A stretch of DNA of 64,000 nucleotides from Roseomonas genomospecies 6. Its GTDB lineage: Bacteria > Pseudomonadota > Alphaproteobacteria > Azospirillales > Azospirillaceae. The stretch spans positions 62,001-126,000 of the forward strand of contig NZ_QOKW01000018.1 in assembly GCF_008365375.1 (NCBI RefSeq), in the 5' to 3' direction. This document shows, one piece after another, positions 51,737 to 61,681 of the stretch. The notes beneath the pieces were generated by a model. The model searched no databases, was not told where the DNA came from, and worked only from the letters and a program-made list of their open reading frames with translations. The translations under genes were made by a program, and so were the position numbers. Positions within the stretch are counted from its first letter, which is position 1. Each line of letters starts with the position of its first letter.

Positions 51737-53389
51737 TCATGGATGACGCATCCGGAAGACCGTCAGGGGAGAGCCGCCGCCAAGGGCGGCGACGGCGTCG
51801 CCGTTGCGGCGCGCCTCCTCCAGGAAGAGTCCGTGGAAGCGGTTGCTCCATTCCGGGGCGCTGGGGTCGGGCGGGGATTGGGACATCAGATAATCGGCGG
51901 CGCGCAACCGTTGCACCGAGCCTTCCGGCGTGATGCCGCGGACGATGTCGTACACCAGCGTGTCCAGCCGCTGGGACCGCACGGCCGGGTCCACGGCGAG
52001 CTGCTGCGCCAGTAGAAGGCTTTCGATGTTGAGGCCGCCGGCGTCGCTGCCGATCAGCACCCGCGGCGGCGCGTTCCGGGGGATGTCCTGCGCGGCGTGG
52101 TCGGCGGCGACCGCGGCCAGGGCATCGCGCGACTGCATCACGAAACGCAGCTCGAGGCTGCCGGCGGCCGGCAGGGCCAGCACGGCGCAGAGCGCCACCC
52201 CGACCGGGGCGGCCAGCCGCCAGCCCGCCGCATCGCCCCGCCCGGTGCCCAACCCGGTGCCCCAGGCGAAGGAGGCCAGCACCCAGGGCAGCGCGAACCA
52301 GAAGGGCAGGTAGAAGCGCGGGTCACGGTTCGGGCTCGCCGAGACGAGCAGGAAATAACCCAGCAGAACGGCCAGCAGATACAGGGGCGCCACGGCGTCC
52401 CGCGGGCGGCGGACCGTCATGAAGACCGCCATCAGGGCCAGCAGGGCCAGCGGCACCGCGCCGGTCCCGGTGCCCAGGATCTGGTCGCGGACCAGGGCGC
52501 CGAAGGCCATCCCGCTGTCGTAGAACTGCGCGACGTTGCCGAAGGAGGAGCCGGCCGCGTGCGCCACGTAGTTCTTCATGTAGCGCAGGATCACCAGGGC
52601 GGCGGGCAGCGACACCATGGCCGCCGCCGCGGCGCGCAGCAGCAGGGCCGCCGGCCCGTGGCGCCGCACGGTCAGGACGGCCAGAACCGGGAACACCGCC
52701 AGGATGAAGACGCCGTAGGTCAGCTTGCCCAGCACACCGAGTGAGGCCAGGACGCCCCAGAGGGCGCCGCGGGCGATGTGGCCGCGCCAGGACGACGGCG
52801 CCGGGCTCTGCCCCATCTCCAGCGGCAGGAGCATCAGCGTCGCCGCCACGGTGAGGGCGAACAGGGTGTCCACGAAGATCAGCCCGCCCACCGCCAGCGT
52901 GTGCGGGACGAGCGCGCAGGCCAGCCCGCCCAGGACGATGGCCGCCAGCGGCAGCCGGGCCGCCTGGGCCATCCAGGCCATCAGCACGGCGATCCCCAGG
53001 GACAGCGCGGCCAGCACGACCGGCATCAGCATCAGCAGTTCGGCGCGCCCCTGGATGTCCCCGGCGAACAGCAGGAGGAAGGCCAGGATGGGCGACTTCA
53101 CCATTTCCTGCAGGCACAGGTCGAGGGCGGGCAGATCCAGCGCGAAGGCCGCACGGTTCACGCAGGCGGCGCGGTGCAGGAAATACAGCTCGTCCCAGTT
53201 CGGGGCGTGCGGGCTGTAGCGCAGGACAGCGGGCACCGCGCCGGCCAGCAGCGCGGCGAGGGCGGTCAGGGCCGCCAGGGCGGCGGCAGCCCGATTTTCC
53301 AGGATGCCCTGCCGGATGCCGCCCGGACGCCCATGCAACGGGGCCCACCGGGTGGCGCTCGGTGTGGAAACGGACACGGTGTCGGTCAT
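51737..53389 (-). CDS. Polytopic GT-C (ArnT/PMT-like) membrane glycosyltransferase
   Basis: 550 aa from the ATG at 53389. About ten to twelve membrane segments; the first loop has SPHAPNWDELYFLHRAACVN, where W-D-E is the classic GT-C acidic motif. Later LVSASPNRDPRFYLPFWFAL resembles the substrate loop with an Arg/Tyr pair. Fold as in the neighbour at 50186-51682. Likely donor: a polyprenyl-phosphate sugar; acceptor unknown. The last 140 residues are soluble. Confidence 0.82.
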   Translation of the reverse strand: MTDTVSVSTPSATRWAPLHGRPGGIRQGILENRAAAALAALTALAALLAGAVPAVLRYSPHAPNWDELYFLHRAACVNRAAFALDLPALDLCLQEMVKSPILAFLLLFAGDIQGRAELLMLMPVVLAALSLGIAVLMAWMAQAARLPLAAIVLGGLACALVPHTLAVGGLIFVDTLFALTVAATLMLLPLEMGQSPAPSSWRGHIARGALWGVLASLGVLGKLTYGVFILAVFPVLAVLTVRRHGPAALLLRAAAAAMVSLPAALVILRYMKNYVAHAAGSSFGNVAQFYDSGMAFGALVRDQILGTGTGAVPLALLALMAVFMTVRRPRDAVAPLYLLAVLLGYFLLVSASPNRDPRFYLPFWFALPWVLASFAWGTGLGTGRGDAAGWRLAAPVGVALCAVLALPAAGSLELRFVMQSRDALAAVAADHAAQDIPRNAPPRVLIGSDAGGLNIESLLLAQQLAVDPAVRSQRLDTLVYDIVRGITPEGSVQRLRAADYLMSQSPPDPSAPEWSNRFHGLFLEEARRNGDAVAALGGGSPLTVFRMRHP

Positions 53390-53528
53390 GATCTCACAAA
53401 TGGCGGAAGCACCCGGACGGGCGACGCAAGCCATCATGATCCGGGAAGCGATGTCAAGCCGTCCGGGTCATATGGCCGGATCATGGAGGCCGGATCATGA
53501 AGGAAGCCGCGGGGCGGGGCCGCCCGCC

Positions 53529-54614
53529 TCAGGGGTGAACGGCGACCGCGACGGTCTGGTCCGGCGGGAACGGCGGCGCGCTCCGGAATCCGGCCAGCAG
53601 GCGGTCGAGCCCGACGGCCTCGGCATGGTCGTCCCCGATCGCCTCCAGGTCGCGGTCGACCAGGATGCGGCGCAGGACGGGCAGGGCGGCGGCGGGTAGC
53701 CGGGCCACGGGCCGGTAACGCCACAGCCGGTAGCAGGCCACCCCCGCCTCGAAGACCGACAGGCCGAGCAGGGCGGCCAGGCGCTCCATGTCCGCGGGCA
53801 GGGTGCCCTGCAGGTTCTGCCGCCGGAGCCGCAGGTTGACGGCGCCGCTCGCCCGCCGCTGCTGGGCCGAATGCAGCCCGGAGACGGAGCCGGAGGAGGC
53901 CGTGTAGTCGAACAGCAGCTCCTCCACCATGGCCGGCTTGAAGAAGCGCAGCCACAGGCTCCACAGCGTGTAGTCCTCGCAGTGGGAGAAGGCCGGGTCG
54001 TGCGGATAGCCGCCGAGCAGCCGGTAGACGTCGCGCCGGGCGACCACGCTGCCGTGCGGGAAGGGGCAGCCGACCTCCAGCGAGAAGCGCATGATCTCGC
54101 CCCAGCCGTCCTTGCGCAGATGGGTGTCCAGCGCGCGCCCCTCGGCGTCGACGACGGTCATCCCGGTGGCCACGATGGTCAGGTCGGGATCGGCGCGGAA
54201 GCGCTCGAACTGGCGGGCGATCTTGCCGGGGCACCAGCGGTCGTCGCCGTCCATCCGTGCAATGTAGGGGTGGCTGGCCAGGGCGAGGCCGCGGTTCAGC
54301 GTGTGGACCAGCCCGCTGTTGCGCTCGTTCCGCTCCCAGCGGATCTCGGGCCGGTCCGGCAGATGGCCGCTGCGCACGAGGTCGGCGACCGGCATCGGAC
54401 TGCCGTCGTCGATCACCAGGATCTCCAGCGGTCCGGGATAATCCTGCTCCAGGACCGATGCGATGGCGCGGTCGAGCAGCGCCACCTCCGTCACCGAGGC
54501 GCCGCGCATGAAGACGGGCAGCAGGACGCTGGTGCCCATGCCGATGCCGACCCCGGCTTCCGTGCCGTTCGCCTTGCCCTGGCCGCTCATGGCCTGCGGT
54601 TCCTTCATGGTCAT
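53529..54614 (-). CDS. GT2 glycosyltransferase
   Basis: 361 aa. Its ATG overlaps the stop of the upstream fusion protein (ATGA). SVLLPVFMRGASVTEVALLD, EILVIDDGSPMPV, RNSGLVHTLNRGLALA, IARMDGDDRW (D-x-D) and PFPHGSVVARR are GT2 motifs; SHCEDYTLWSLWLR is the C-terminal acidic motif. A helical C-terminal tail of about 120 residues follows. Translational coupling points to the same polymer as the fusion enzyme. Confidence 0.92.
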   Translation of the reverse strand: MTMKEPQAMSGQGKANGTEAGVGIGMGTSVLLPVFMRGASVTEVALLDRAIASVLEQDYPGPLEILVIDDGSPMPVADLVRSGHLPDRPEIRWERNERNSGLVHTLNRGLALASHPYIARMDGDDRWCPGKIARQFERFRADPDLTIVATGMTVVDAEGRALDTHLRKDGWGEIMRFSLEVGCPFPHGSVVARRDVYRLLGGYPHDPAFSHCEDYTLWSLWLRFFKPAMVEELLFDYTASSGSVSGLHSAQQRRASGAVNLRLRRQNLQGTLPADMERLAALLGLSVFEAGVACYRLWRYRPVARLPAAALPVLRRILVDRDLEAIGDDHAEAVGLDRLLAGFRSAPPFPPDQTVAVAVHP

Positions 54615-57600
54615 GCCGCGATCGTGTCCCGCCCTTCGGCGAAACGGGCCTGGGCGTCGATCATCATCCCGATCTCCGTGGGGGCGAGGGGCGGGCGGGC
54701 GGCGAAGTCGAAATCGAGGACGGAGCGGTGGAAGGCGTCGATGCCCATCCGCGCCGCCGTCTGGGCGCAGCGCGCCCGCAGCCTGCGGTCGGCGGCCTCG
54801 AACAGTTCGGGCATCCGGCGGACCGTGGTGTTGCCGTCGCCGAACATGCGGAACTCTGACACCGTCTCGGGCAGCATGTGGAAGCGGGCGCCGCCGCCCA
54901 GAAGCTGGATCAGCAGGTCCCAGTCCTCCAGATACTCCAGCGTCTCGTCGAAGCGTGCCCCGGTGGCCGCGAGCGTCGCCGTGCGCACCGCGTAGGTGTT
55001 GATCGGGATGAAGTTGCCGCCGAGCAGGACCGCCGCGGGCAGCGGGTGATAGGCCTCCTCCGCCGGCTGCCAAGGCACCCGCTTGTTGCCGACGGCGTAG
55101 ACGACGTCCGCCCCGCCATGGACCATCGCCCCGGCCATCCGCTCGGAGGCGAGGGGGTAGAGGATGTCGTCGTCGTCGACGAACATGACGTAGCCGAAGC
55201 GGTCGGGATGGGCCAGGGCGTGCTCGATCCCGACATTGGCCGGATAGCCGCGCCGCCGTCCGGGCTGGCTGGCCGCCAGGCACAGGGTGCCGGGCGCCGC
55301 GTCGTCGCACCAGGCGCGCACCCGCGCGGCCAGGGCCTCGTCGCCATGGACGACCACCGCGGGGGTCATCGGCAGGGGCTGTTCGGCGATCGAGCGCACC
55401 GTCTCCCGCAGCAGGTCCAGCCGCGTGCCCCGCGTGCGCACCACCGCCATGCCGCGCAGGGGGTCCCCGGCGCCGCTCCGGGCCGGGGCCAGGGCCAGGG
55501 CCAGGGACGCCGCGGGCGCCGGGTGGGCGGCGGGCCGGACGAGGCGGCGCAGGACATGCCGCTGGATGCGCCGGTGGGTTTCCATCTGGCGGACGTGGCG
55601 CGACAGCGACTGGGTGCCGCCGTGCCAGCGGTAGAAGTACAGCGGCTCCGGAACGATCAGGATCGGCTCGTCGAGCATCATCCGCAGGACGAACTCGAAG
55701 TCCTGGCAGCCGTCGAAGCGGGCATCGAGCGGGCCGTGGTCGGCGAAGGCGTCGCGCCGCACCGCCTTCAGGTGGCCGGCGAGCATGCCCTGCTCCAGCA
55801 TCCGCTGCGGCGGCGCGTCGTGCCGGCGGAAGCGGATGACCGTCCCGTCCTCGGCGATGTCCGCCATCGAGGAGGAGATGTAGCGGCACTTCGGGAAGCG
55901 CGCAGCGTAATGCCGCAGCACCTCCACCGCCTCGCGCCGGATCAGGTCGTCGCAGTCGAGGAACAGCACCCAGTCCAGGCGGCTGCGCCCGATGGCCAGA
56001 TTCAACCCGGCGGAAATCGACCCCGCCTTGCCGGTCGGCACGACGGTCACGCGGTCGCGGATCGCCGGGGGCACCCGCTCCAGCAGGGCGGCGTCGGCGA
56101 TGTCCGGGTCGTCGTTGGCGATCACCCACTCGACGGCGACGCCCGGCGCGCGGGCCTCGGTGTGGGCGACCAGCTCCGCCACCGAGCGGGCGCAGTCCTC
56201 GAAGAAGCCGAGATGGCGGAAGAAGGGCGTGACAATGGAGAATCCCGCGTCGGGCCGCGTGGCCGGGGTCGCGGCGGCCGGAGCGGCGGCGGCGAAGCGC
56301 TGGTGGAAGCGGTCGAGCGGCCCGAAGCGCAGGTACGGATCGGGATTCGGGGAAAGGTCGTCCGGCATCTCGCCGAACAGGCCGAGGATGCGTTGCGTCC
56401 CCTCCTCGTAGCGGGCGTCCGGCCCCGCGCGGTCCGTGGCAGCGGGCGGCGTCCAGAAGCGCTCTCCGGCCTCCAGCTCGCGGCTGCCGTACCAGCCGGG
56501 GTTCAGCCAGCCGCGGATCTCCGCTTCGAACGCTTCACCGCCCATGAAGGCGGCGGGGATGGCGGACGGAGCGGCGGCGGAAGCCGGCGCCGGCGCCGGC
56601 GGGGGCGCCGGCGCCGCGACGGTGCCGTTCCGAGCCGGAACGGCGGCCCCCCCGGCCGCCCCCCCGGCCGCCGTCGCGGGCGCGCCGAACTTGCTGCGCA
56701 GCAGGACGGACAGCTCGTGGTACCGGCGGTCGTAGATCAGCCCGGCGACGTAGCGCAAACGCAGGCGCAGCCCCGCATGCGCCCAGCCGAGCGCGCGGTC
56801 GGCGGCGGTCAGCCCGAGGAAGGCCCCTTTCAGCAGGGCCCGGCGCACGAGCCACTTCGGCGTCCCCAGCATCGCCTGGAAGCGGGCGGCCTCAAGCTCG
56901 GCCCCCAGGGCGTCGCGCTGCCGGACCATCTCGACGGCCTGCCGCTCCAGGGCGCCGCCCAGTTCCGCGACCCGGCGCTCCCGGTCGTGAAGGGTCTCCC
57001 GCAGCTCCTCGCTCCGCGCCACCTCGGCGGCGAAGGAGGCGTTCAGCTCCTCCGTCCAGGCCTTCTGGGCGGCCAGCGATTCGGTCAGCGCCCCGATCCG
57101 CTCCTGCAGCTCTCCGGCCCACGCCTTCCCCTCGGCGACCGCCTGTTCGAGGGCGGCGGCGTGCACCTTCTCCCAATGCAGGGCGGCCAGTCCCTCGCCG
57201 CGCTCCCGCCGGGCGCGCAACCCGCGCCGCAGCACCGCGCCGGGGGAATCGCCCATGGCCGGGTCCGGAGGATTCCCATCGTCGAAACGCTCCCAGAAGG
57301 CCCGCTCGCCCCAGGGATCGTAGGGCACCAGCCGCTCCGTCCGGATGTCGGGGACCGCCACCCGCTGGCCGTCCGGCGCGAGAAGAGAGGCCATGCGCGA
57401 GAAGCTGCTGTTGGCGATGCCCAGATGCCCGGCGCGGCGCAGAACCTCGAAGTCGATCAGGTGGGCCGGCAGATCGGCATCGCCGGCGGAAACGTCGGCA
57501 GCGGAAACATTAGCCGCGGTCAGCGGCTCGAACTCGGCGAAGGCCGGCAGGACGCCCGCCGGATCGTCGGTGGCCACGAAGACGACCGGCTCGGGCGATC

Positions 57601-58558
57601 CGGCCCCGGCCAGGGCGGCCAGCCGTTCGCGAAGCCACGCCACGTACCAGCCCTCGGGGATCGGGCGGTACCAGCCCAGACCCTCGCGATGCAGCCGCAC
57701 ATAGTCGCCGCGGCGGACATGGACGGCCAGCAGCGGGCGCCGCCCGCCCTCCGTCACGCGGTCGGTCCAGCGGTCCAGCGGGGAGGACAGATCCGCCCGC
57801 AGCCGGAACAGGCGGCGCAGGAAGGCGCGGTGCTGCCGCCAGCTTTCCGGCAGCTCCTGGAAATAGCCCCAGAAATCGACGCCGGCGGGCGGCGCGTCGA
57901 GCGCCCACAGAATGCGGTCGTCTCCGTCGAAGTCGTAGAAGCGGATTTCCGGAAGGGCGTCGGGGTCGGGCCGGTTGTCGGACAGCCCGAACAGCGCCTC
58001 CCCGTCCCAGGCGGGCACCTGGATGGGCGCCCCGGCGCGCAGGCCGTAGAGGCGCAGGAAGGCGTACTGGAACATCTGGTTGGCGAAGCGCCCGTTGCTG
58101 CCGAGCGAGGTCATCGCGACGGCGGCGCCCTCATCCGCCCCGGCGTCGGCGGGGTCGGGAAGGACGGCGGAGCGCACGAACAGGCGCCCGGGTCCGGCCC
58201 CGCGCAGCGGGACGAAGCCCCGGTCGAACAGGAACGGCGCCAGAGGCGTCCCCGTCTCCCCCTCCGCCGCCGGGGGCAGGGCGATCACATCGAGCGGCTC
58301 CAGGCCGCCCGCGGCGCCGAGCCCGAACAAGACCTCCGCGCCGCCGGCCATCAGGGCGTTGGCGTCCGCGGCGCGCAGCCGGTCCGCCCATTCCTCCGGA
58401 GCCCCGTCGAGCCGCAACGGGTCCTGTCCGCGGGGAACGACAGCCTCCGCGCCGTCGCGGAAACCGGCCTCGGGCGGATGGGCTTCGGGCAGATCGGCCA
58501 GGGCCAGGCCGCGAACGGGGATTCCGCTCCGGATTGCGCGGCCGACGATGTCAAACAT
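54611..58558 (-). CDS. GT11-like fucosyltransferase fused to coiled coil and two GT2-like domains
   Basis: 1,315 aa from the ATG at 58558 (CGGAG about 9 nt before it). After about 145 residues of unknown type comes a GT11 domain: SNGRFANQMFQYAFLRLYGL (about 151) and LAVHVRRGDYV (about 277), both alpha-1,2-fucosyltransferase hallmarks, and GIANSSFSRMASLLAP. Residues about 450-565 are a coiled coil rich in Glu/Ala/Leu. A Pro/Ala linker follows, then a GT-A domain near 772 (FSIVTPFFRHLGFFEDC; FLDCDDLI) and another from about 1,035 (FVDDDDILYP; YLEDWDLLIQLLGGG). It could add three sugars in sequence, one fucose from GDP-fucose made by gmd and fcl here. Confidence 0.82.
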   Translation of the reverse strand: MFDIVGRAIRSGIPVRGLALADLPEAHPPEAGFRDGAEAVVPRGQDPLRLDGAPEEWADRLRAADANALMAGGAEVLFGLGAAGGLEPLDVIALPPAAEGETGTPLAPFLFDRGFVPLRGAGPGRLFVRSAVLPDPADAGADEGAAVAMTSLGSNGRFANQMFQYAFLRLYGLRAGAPIQVPAWDGEALFGLSDNRPDPDALPEIRFYDFDGDDRILWALDAPPAGVDFWGYFQELPESWRQHRAFLRRLFRLRADLSSPLDRWTDRVTEGGRRPLLAVHVRRGDYVRLHREGLGWYRPIPEGWYVAWLRERLAALAGAGSPEPVVFVATDDPAGVLPAFAEFEPLTAANVSAADVSAGDADLPAHLIDFEVLRRAGHLGIANSSFSRMASLLAPDGQRVAVPDIRTERLVPYDPWGERAFWERFDDGNPPDPAMGDSPGAVLRRGLRARRERGEGLAALHWEKVHAAALEQAVAEGKAWAGELQERIGALTESLAAQKAWTEELNASFAAEVARSEELRETLHDRERRVAELGGALERQAVEMVRQRDALGAELEAARFQAMLGTPKWLVRRALLKGAFLGLTAADRALGWAHAGLRLRLRYVAGLIYDRRYHELSVLLRSKFGAPATAAGGAAGGAAVPARNGTVAAPAPPPAPAPASAAAPSAIPAAFMGGEAFEAEIRGWLNPGWYGSRELEAGERFWTPPAATDRAGPDARYEEGTQRILGLFGEMPDDLSPNPDPYLRFGPLDRFHQRFAAAAPAAATPATRPDAGFSIVTPFFRHLGFFEDCARSVAELVAHTEARAPGVAVEWVIANDDPDIADAALLERVPPAIRDRVTVVPTGKAGSISAGLNLAIGRSRLDWVLFLDCDDLIRREAVEVLRHYAARFPKCRYISSSMADIAEDGTVIRFRRHDAPPQRMLEQGMLAGHLKAVRRDAFADHGPLDARFDGCQDFEFVLRMMLDEPILIVPEPLYFYRWHGGTQSLSRHVRQMETHRRIQRHVLRRLVRPAAHPAPAASLALALAPARSGAGDPLRGMAVVRTRGTRLDLLRETVRSIAEQPLPMTPAVVVHGDEALAARVRAWCDDAAPGTLCLAASQPGRRRGYPANVGIEHALAHPDRFGYVMFVDDDDILYPLASERMAGAMVHGGADVVYAVGNKRVPWQPAEEAYHPLPAAVLLGGNFIPINTYAVRTATLAATGARFDETLEYLEDWDLLIQLLGGGARFHMLPETVSEFRMFGDGNTTVRRMPELFEAADRRLRARCAQTAARMGIDAFHRSVLDFDFAARPPLAPTEIGMMIDAQARFAEGRDTIAA

Positions 58559-58877
58559 GGAAGAAAACTCCGAAAACCGGGCGCACGGCGAGCGGCGGCG
58601 GATAGTAACGGCGGCCAGACACGGACGCAAGCCGCGCCCCGACCGCCCGGCGGGCCGGAACCGGGGGTCCGGCGCGGCGGGATTCGTCCGATGGGGCACC
58701 ACGGTTTCCCCCGAATCCCGGCGCGGCGACCGCCGGAGACGCCTTTGAAGGCGTCTTTTTGGTCAGGTTGACAGGGCTTCGGGATTTCCTGTAGCCACGG
58801 CCCATGGCCCGGTGCGCGGCCGCCGTCCTTGCGGCGGACTGTGACATCCGGGAGCAGGGCGAAAGGAAGCGCGCAGC
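58559..58877. other. Divergent intergenic region with an orphan terminator
   Basis: This 319-bp gap separates the GT11 fusion gene (- strand) from galE (+ strand). It is GC-rich with no supportable gene, but it holds a clear + strand hairpin and T-run at 58737-58760. Confidence 0.5.
58737..58760 (+). terminator. Orphan intrinsic terminator or attenuator upstream of galE
   Basis: AGACGCCT and AGGCGTCT form an 8-bp stem around TTGA (extendable by one pair), followed by TTTT. No + strand gene ends upstream; the preceding 180 bp are non-coding. It could end a small RNA or a leader transcript 118 bp before galE. Confidence 0.65.
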
Positions 58878-59924
58878 ATGACGGATCAAACGGCGGTCTC
58901 TCCCCGTGTCCTGGTGACCGGCGGGGCGGGGTACATCGGCAGTCACGTCCTTCACGCCCTGACCGACGCCGGCATTCCCGCGGTGACGATCGACGATCTG
59001 TCGACGGGGCGGCGCGAAGCTATCCCCGCCGCCGTTCCTCTGGTCGAGGGTGACATCGGGTCGGCGGAGCTGCTGGACCGGGTGATGCGCGACCACCGGG
59101 TGGACGCGGTGATGCATTTCGCCGGCTCCATCGTCGTCCCGGAATCGGTCGTGAAGCCGCTCGACTACTACCGGAACAACACCGCCAACAGCCTGACGCT
59201 GCTCGGCGCCTGCCTGCGGGCGGGGATCGACAAGGTGGTCTTCTCCTCCACCGCCGCGGTCTACGGCGCGCCGGAAAGCGTGCCGATCCGCGAGGAGGCG
59301 CCGACCGTCCCGATCAACCCCTACGGCGCCTCCAAGCTGATGACGGAGCAGATGCTGCGCGACGCCGGGGCGGCCCATGGGCTGCGCAGCGTCATCCTAC
59401 GCTACTTCAACGTCGCCGGCGCCGACCCGGCGGGCCGCACCGGACAGGCGACGCCGGTCGCGACCCACCTCATCAAGGTGGCCTGCCAGGCGCTGCTCGG
59501 CCGCCGGCCGCCGCTGGCGATCTTCGGCACCGACTACGACACGCCGGACGGCACCTGCATCCGCGACTACATCCATGTCAGCGACCTCGCCGACGCGCAT
59601 GTGCTGGCGCTGCTCCATCTGCGGCGCGGCGGCGGGAGCCTGCTGCTGAACTGCGGCTACGGGCGCGGCGCCTCCGTCCGCGAGGTGGTGCGCACGCTGG
59701 AGGAGGTCAGCGGCGAGCAGGTGCCCGCCACCTTCGCCGACCGCCGGCCCGGAGACCCGCCCCAGCTCGTCGCCGGGGCCGACCGCATCCGCGAGCAGCT
59801 TGGCTGGGTGCCGAAGCACGACCGGCTGGACGTCATCGTGCGCAGCGCGCTGTCCTGGGAGCGCTCGCTGGAGCAGTCCGTGGGGCAGGCCGGGGCACCG
59901 GGAGGGTCCGCCCCCCGCTCATGA
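58878..59924 (+). CDS. galE: UDP-glucose 4-epimerase
   Basis: 348 aa. It interconverts UDP-glucose and UDP-galactose (or the N-acetyl forms). VLVTGGAGYIGSHVLHAL is the NAD loop; MHFAGSIVVPESVVKPLDYY, FSSTAAVYG (Ser/Thr) and NPYGASKLMTEQML (Tyr/Lys), with YFNVAGADP and GTCIRDYIHVSDLADAH, are the family segments. Slightly long at the N-terminus. Leads a + strand operon with a GT4 whose start overlaps its stop (ATGA). Confidence 0.96.
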   Translation: MTDQTAVSPRVLVTGGAGYIGSHVLHALTDAGIPAVTIDDLSTGRREAIPAAVPLVEGDIGSAELLDRVMRDHRVDAVMHFAGSIVVPESVVKPLDYYRNNTANSLTLLGACLRAGIDKVVFSSTAAVYGAPESVPIREEAPTVPINPYGASKLMTEQMLRDAGAAHGLRSVILRYFNVAGADPAGRTGQATPVATHLIKVACQALLGRRPPLAIFGTDYDTPDGTCIRDYIHVSDLADAHVLALLHLRRGGGSLLLNCGYGRGASVREVVRTLEEVSGEQVPATFADRRPGDPPQLVAGADRIREQLGWVPKHDRLDVIVRSALSWERSLEQSVGQAGAPGGSAPRS

Positions 59925-61594
59925 AGGTCGCCGTTCTCAGCAAGGACCCCGCCCGCGGGGGGGCGCCGCGCGCCATGCGCCGCCTGATCCGCGGGCTGCG
60001 CGCGCGCGGGCACCGGGTCGATCTGTTCTGCCTGGACCACGACGCCGACCCGTCGGGCAGCGTCGGCATCCGCCCGCTGGCCGACCCGGACGGCGAGGCC
60101 GCGGCCTGGTTCTTCGGCGACCATTACATCGCTCCGCGCCGGACGGCCCTGTCCAACACCGTCTTCACGGCCCAGACGGTCGGCTACGCGCTTGCCGGTC
60201 TTCCGGTCCTGAGCCGCTATGACGTCCTGAACGTCCATTGGGTCGCCGAGTTCCTGTCGGCGGACGGGTTGGGGGCGTTGGCCCGTTTGGGACCGCCCGT
60301 CGTCCTCACCCTGCACGACATGGCCCATTTCACCGGGGGCTGCCATTACGCCGCCGGCTGCACGGGCTACACGGACGGCTGCACGCCCTGCGCCCAGCTT
60401 TCGGACGATCCGCTGGGGGTCACCGGTCGGGTGCTCGCGGCCAAGCGCGCCGCCCTGGCGCGGCCGAACGTCGCCGCCGTGTCGCCGTCGCTCTGGCTGG
60501 CCGGGGAGGCGCGGCGCAGCCGCGTCTTCGCCGAAGGCCGGGTGCACGCCATCGCCAACGCTCTGGAAACCGATCTCTTCGTCCCCGCCGACAAGGCCAC
60601 GGCCAAGCAATCGTTCGGGATCGATCCGGACGACCGGGCGCTGCTGTTCGGCGCCTACCACGCGGGCGAGCGGCGCAAGGGGTTCGAGCATCTGACCGCG
60701 ATGCTGGACCATCTGCGCGGCGACCCGCGGGGCCGGGCGTTGCTGGAGGCCGGGCGGCTGTGCGTGATGACCTTCGGCCACGCGGCGACGGAACTGGCGG
60801 AGCAGGGGGTACGGCTGCACGACCTCGGCTACATCGGCGACGACCGGCGGCTGGCGGCGGCCTACGCCGCGGCGGATGCCGTCGTCCTGCCGTCGCTGGA
60901 GGATAACCAGCCGAACGTCATGCTGGAGGCGATGGCCTGCGGCACGCCGGTGGTCGCCTTTGCCGTCGGCGGCATGCCCGATCTGGTGGAGGACGGGGTG
61001 AACGGCCGGCTCGCCGCCCCCTTCGACGCCGCCGCCCTGGCGCGGGGCGTCCTGGACACGATGGCGGACCCGGCGACCGCCGCCGCCTGGGGGCGGGAGG
61101 CGCGCCGCCGGATCGAGGAGGGCTTCACGCTCGACCATCAGGCCGGACGCTACGAGGCCCTGTTCCGCGCCATGCTGGAGGAGAGCGGCTGGGGCCCCGC
61201 CGACGGGCCGCTTCCCTCGGCGGGCGACCGGATTCCCGCGCCGCTGCGGGTCGATGACGCTTTCGCCGGCGGACTCTACCGGCTCCACCGCGACCTGCAC
61301 GACGAGACGGAGGCATTGCGGAGCGAGCTGGAGCGGTCCCGCGCGGAGCTGGCCGACGCCGGCCGGCGGGTCGACGCGGCGCTCGGCGCCCTGCGCGGCT
61401 CGACGGCGCGGCGGCTGCTGGGCCGCCCGCGGGCCGCGGCGCTGCCGCCGGACGGCGCGCCTCTGCCGGAGAGGCTGCATGGGGCGCTCTCCGCCCTGAC
61501 CTCCGGTTGGTGGGACCTCGGCGCCCCGCTGCGCCTGCTGGTCCGGGCGGCCGGGCGGCTGGGGGTCCGGAAGGGACGCGCGCCGCATCCCTGA
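59921..61594 (+). CDS. GT4 glycosyltransferase, WcaC/WcaL-like
   Basis: 557 aa. VAVLSKDPARGGAPRAMRRL opens a GT-B fold. NVHWVAEF, LTLHDMAHFTGGCHYAAGC and CTPCAQL match the GT4 group with an H-D-M-x-x-x-T-G-G-C-H-Y motif. VVLPSLEDNQPNVMLEAMAC has E-x7-E, followed by GTPVVAFAVGGMPDLV. The last about 150 residues are helical and rich in Arg/Ala. Coupled to galE, so a galactose donor is plausible but unproven. Confidence 0.92.
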   Translation: MKVAVLSKDPARGGAPRAMRRLIRGLRARGHRVDLFCLDHDADPSGSVGIRPLADPDGEAAAWFFGDHYIAPRRTALSNTVFTAQTVGYALAGLPVLSRYDVLNVHWVAEFLSADGLGALARLGPPVVLTLHDMAHFTGGCHYAAGCTGYTDGCTPCAQLSDDPLGVTGRVLAAKRAALARPNVAAVSPSLWLAGEARRSRVFAEGRVHAIANALETDLFVPADKATAKQSFGIDPDDRALLFGAYHAGERRKGFEHLTAMLDHLRGDPRGRALLEAGRLCVMTFGHAATELAEQGVRLHDLGYIGDDRRLAAAYAAADAVVLPSLEDNQPNVMLEAMACGTPVVAFAVGGMPDLVEDGVNGRLAAPFDAAALARGVLDTMADPATAAAWGREARRRIEEGFTLDHQAGRYEALFRAMLEESGWGPADGPLPSAGDRIPAPLRVDDAFAGGLYRLHRDLHDETEALRSELERSRAELADAGRRVDAALGALRGSTARRLLGRPRAAALPPDGAPLPERLHGALSALTSGWWDLGAPLRLLVRAAGRLGVRKGRAPHP

Positions 61595-61681
61595 GGCCGC
61601 CGCTTGAGCCCGCCCGCCCGATGGGCTAAACGGCGGGGGCCAGATGGCGGAACGGGCAAGAGGGCGAGGCTTCTTCGACGG

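Noticed and set aside
54878..58771. Open frame of about 1,300 codons antisense to the GT11 fusion gene
   Set aside because: Antisense shadow typical of high-GC DNA: low-complexity Arg/Gly/Gln/Val sequence with no recognisable domains, while the opposite strand carries clear GT motifs.
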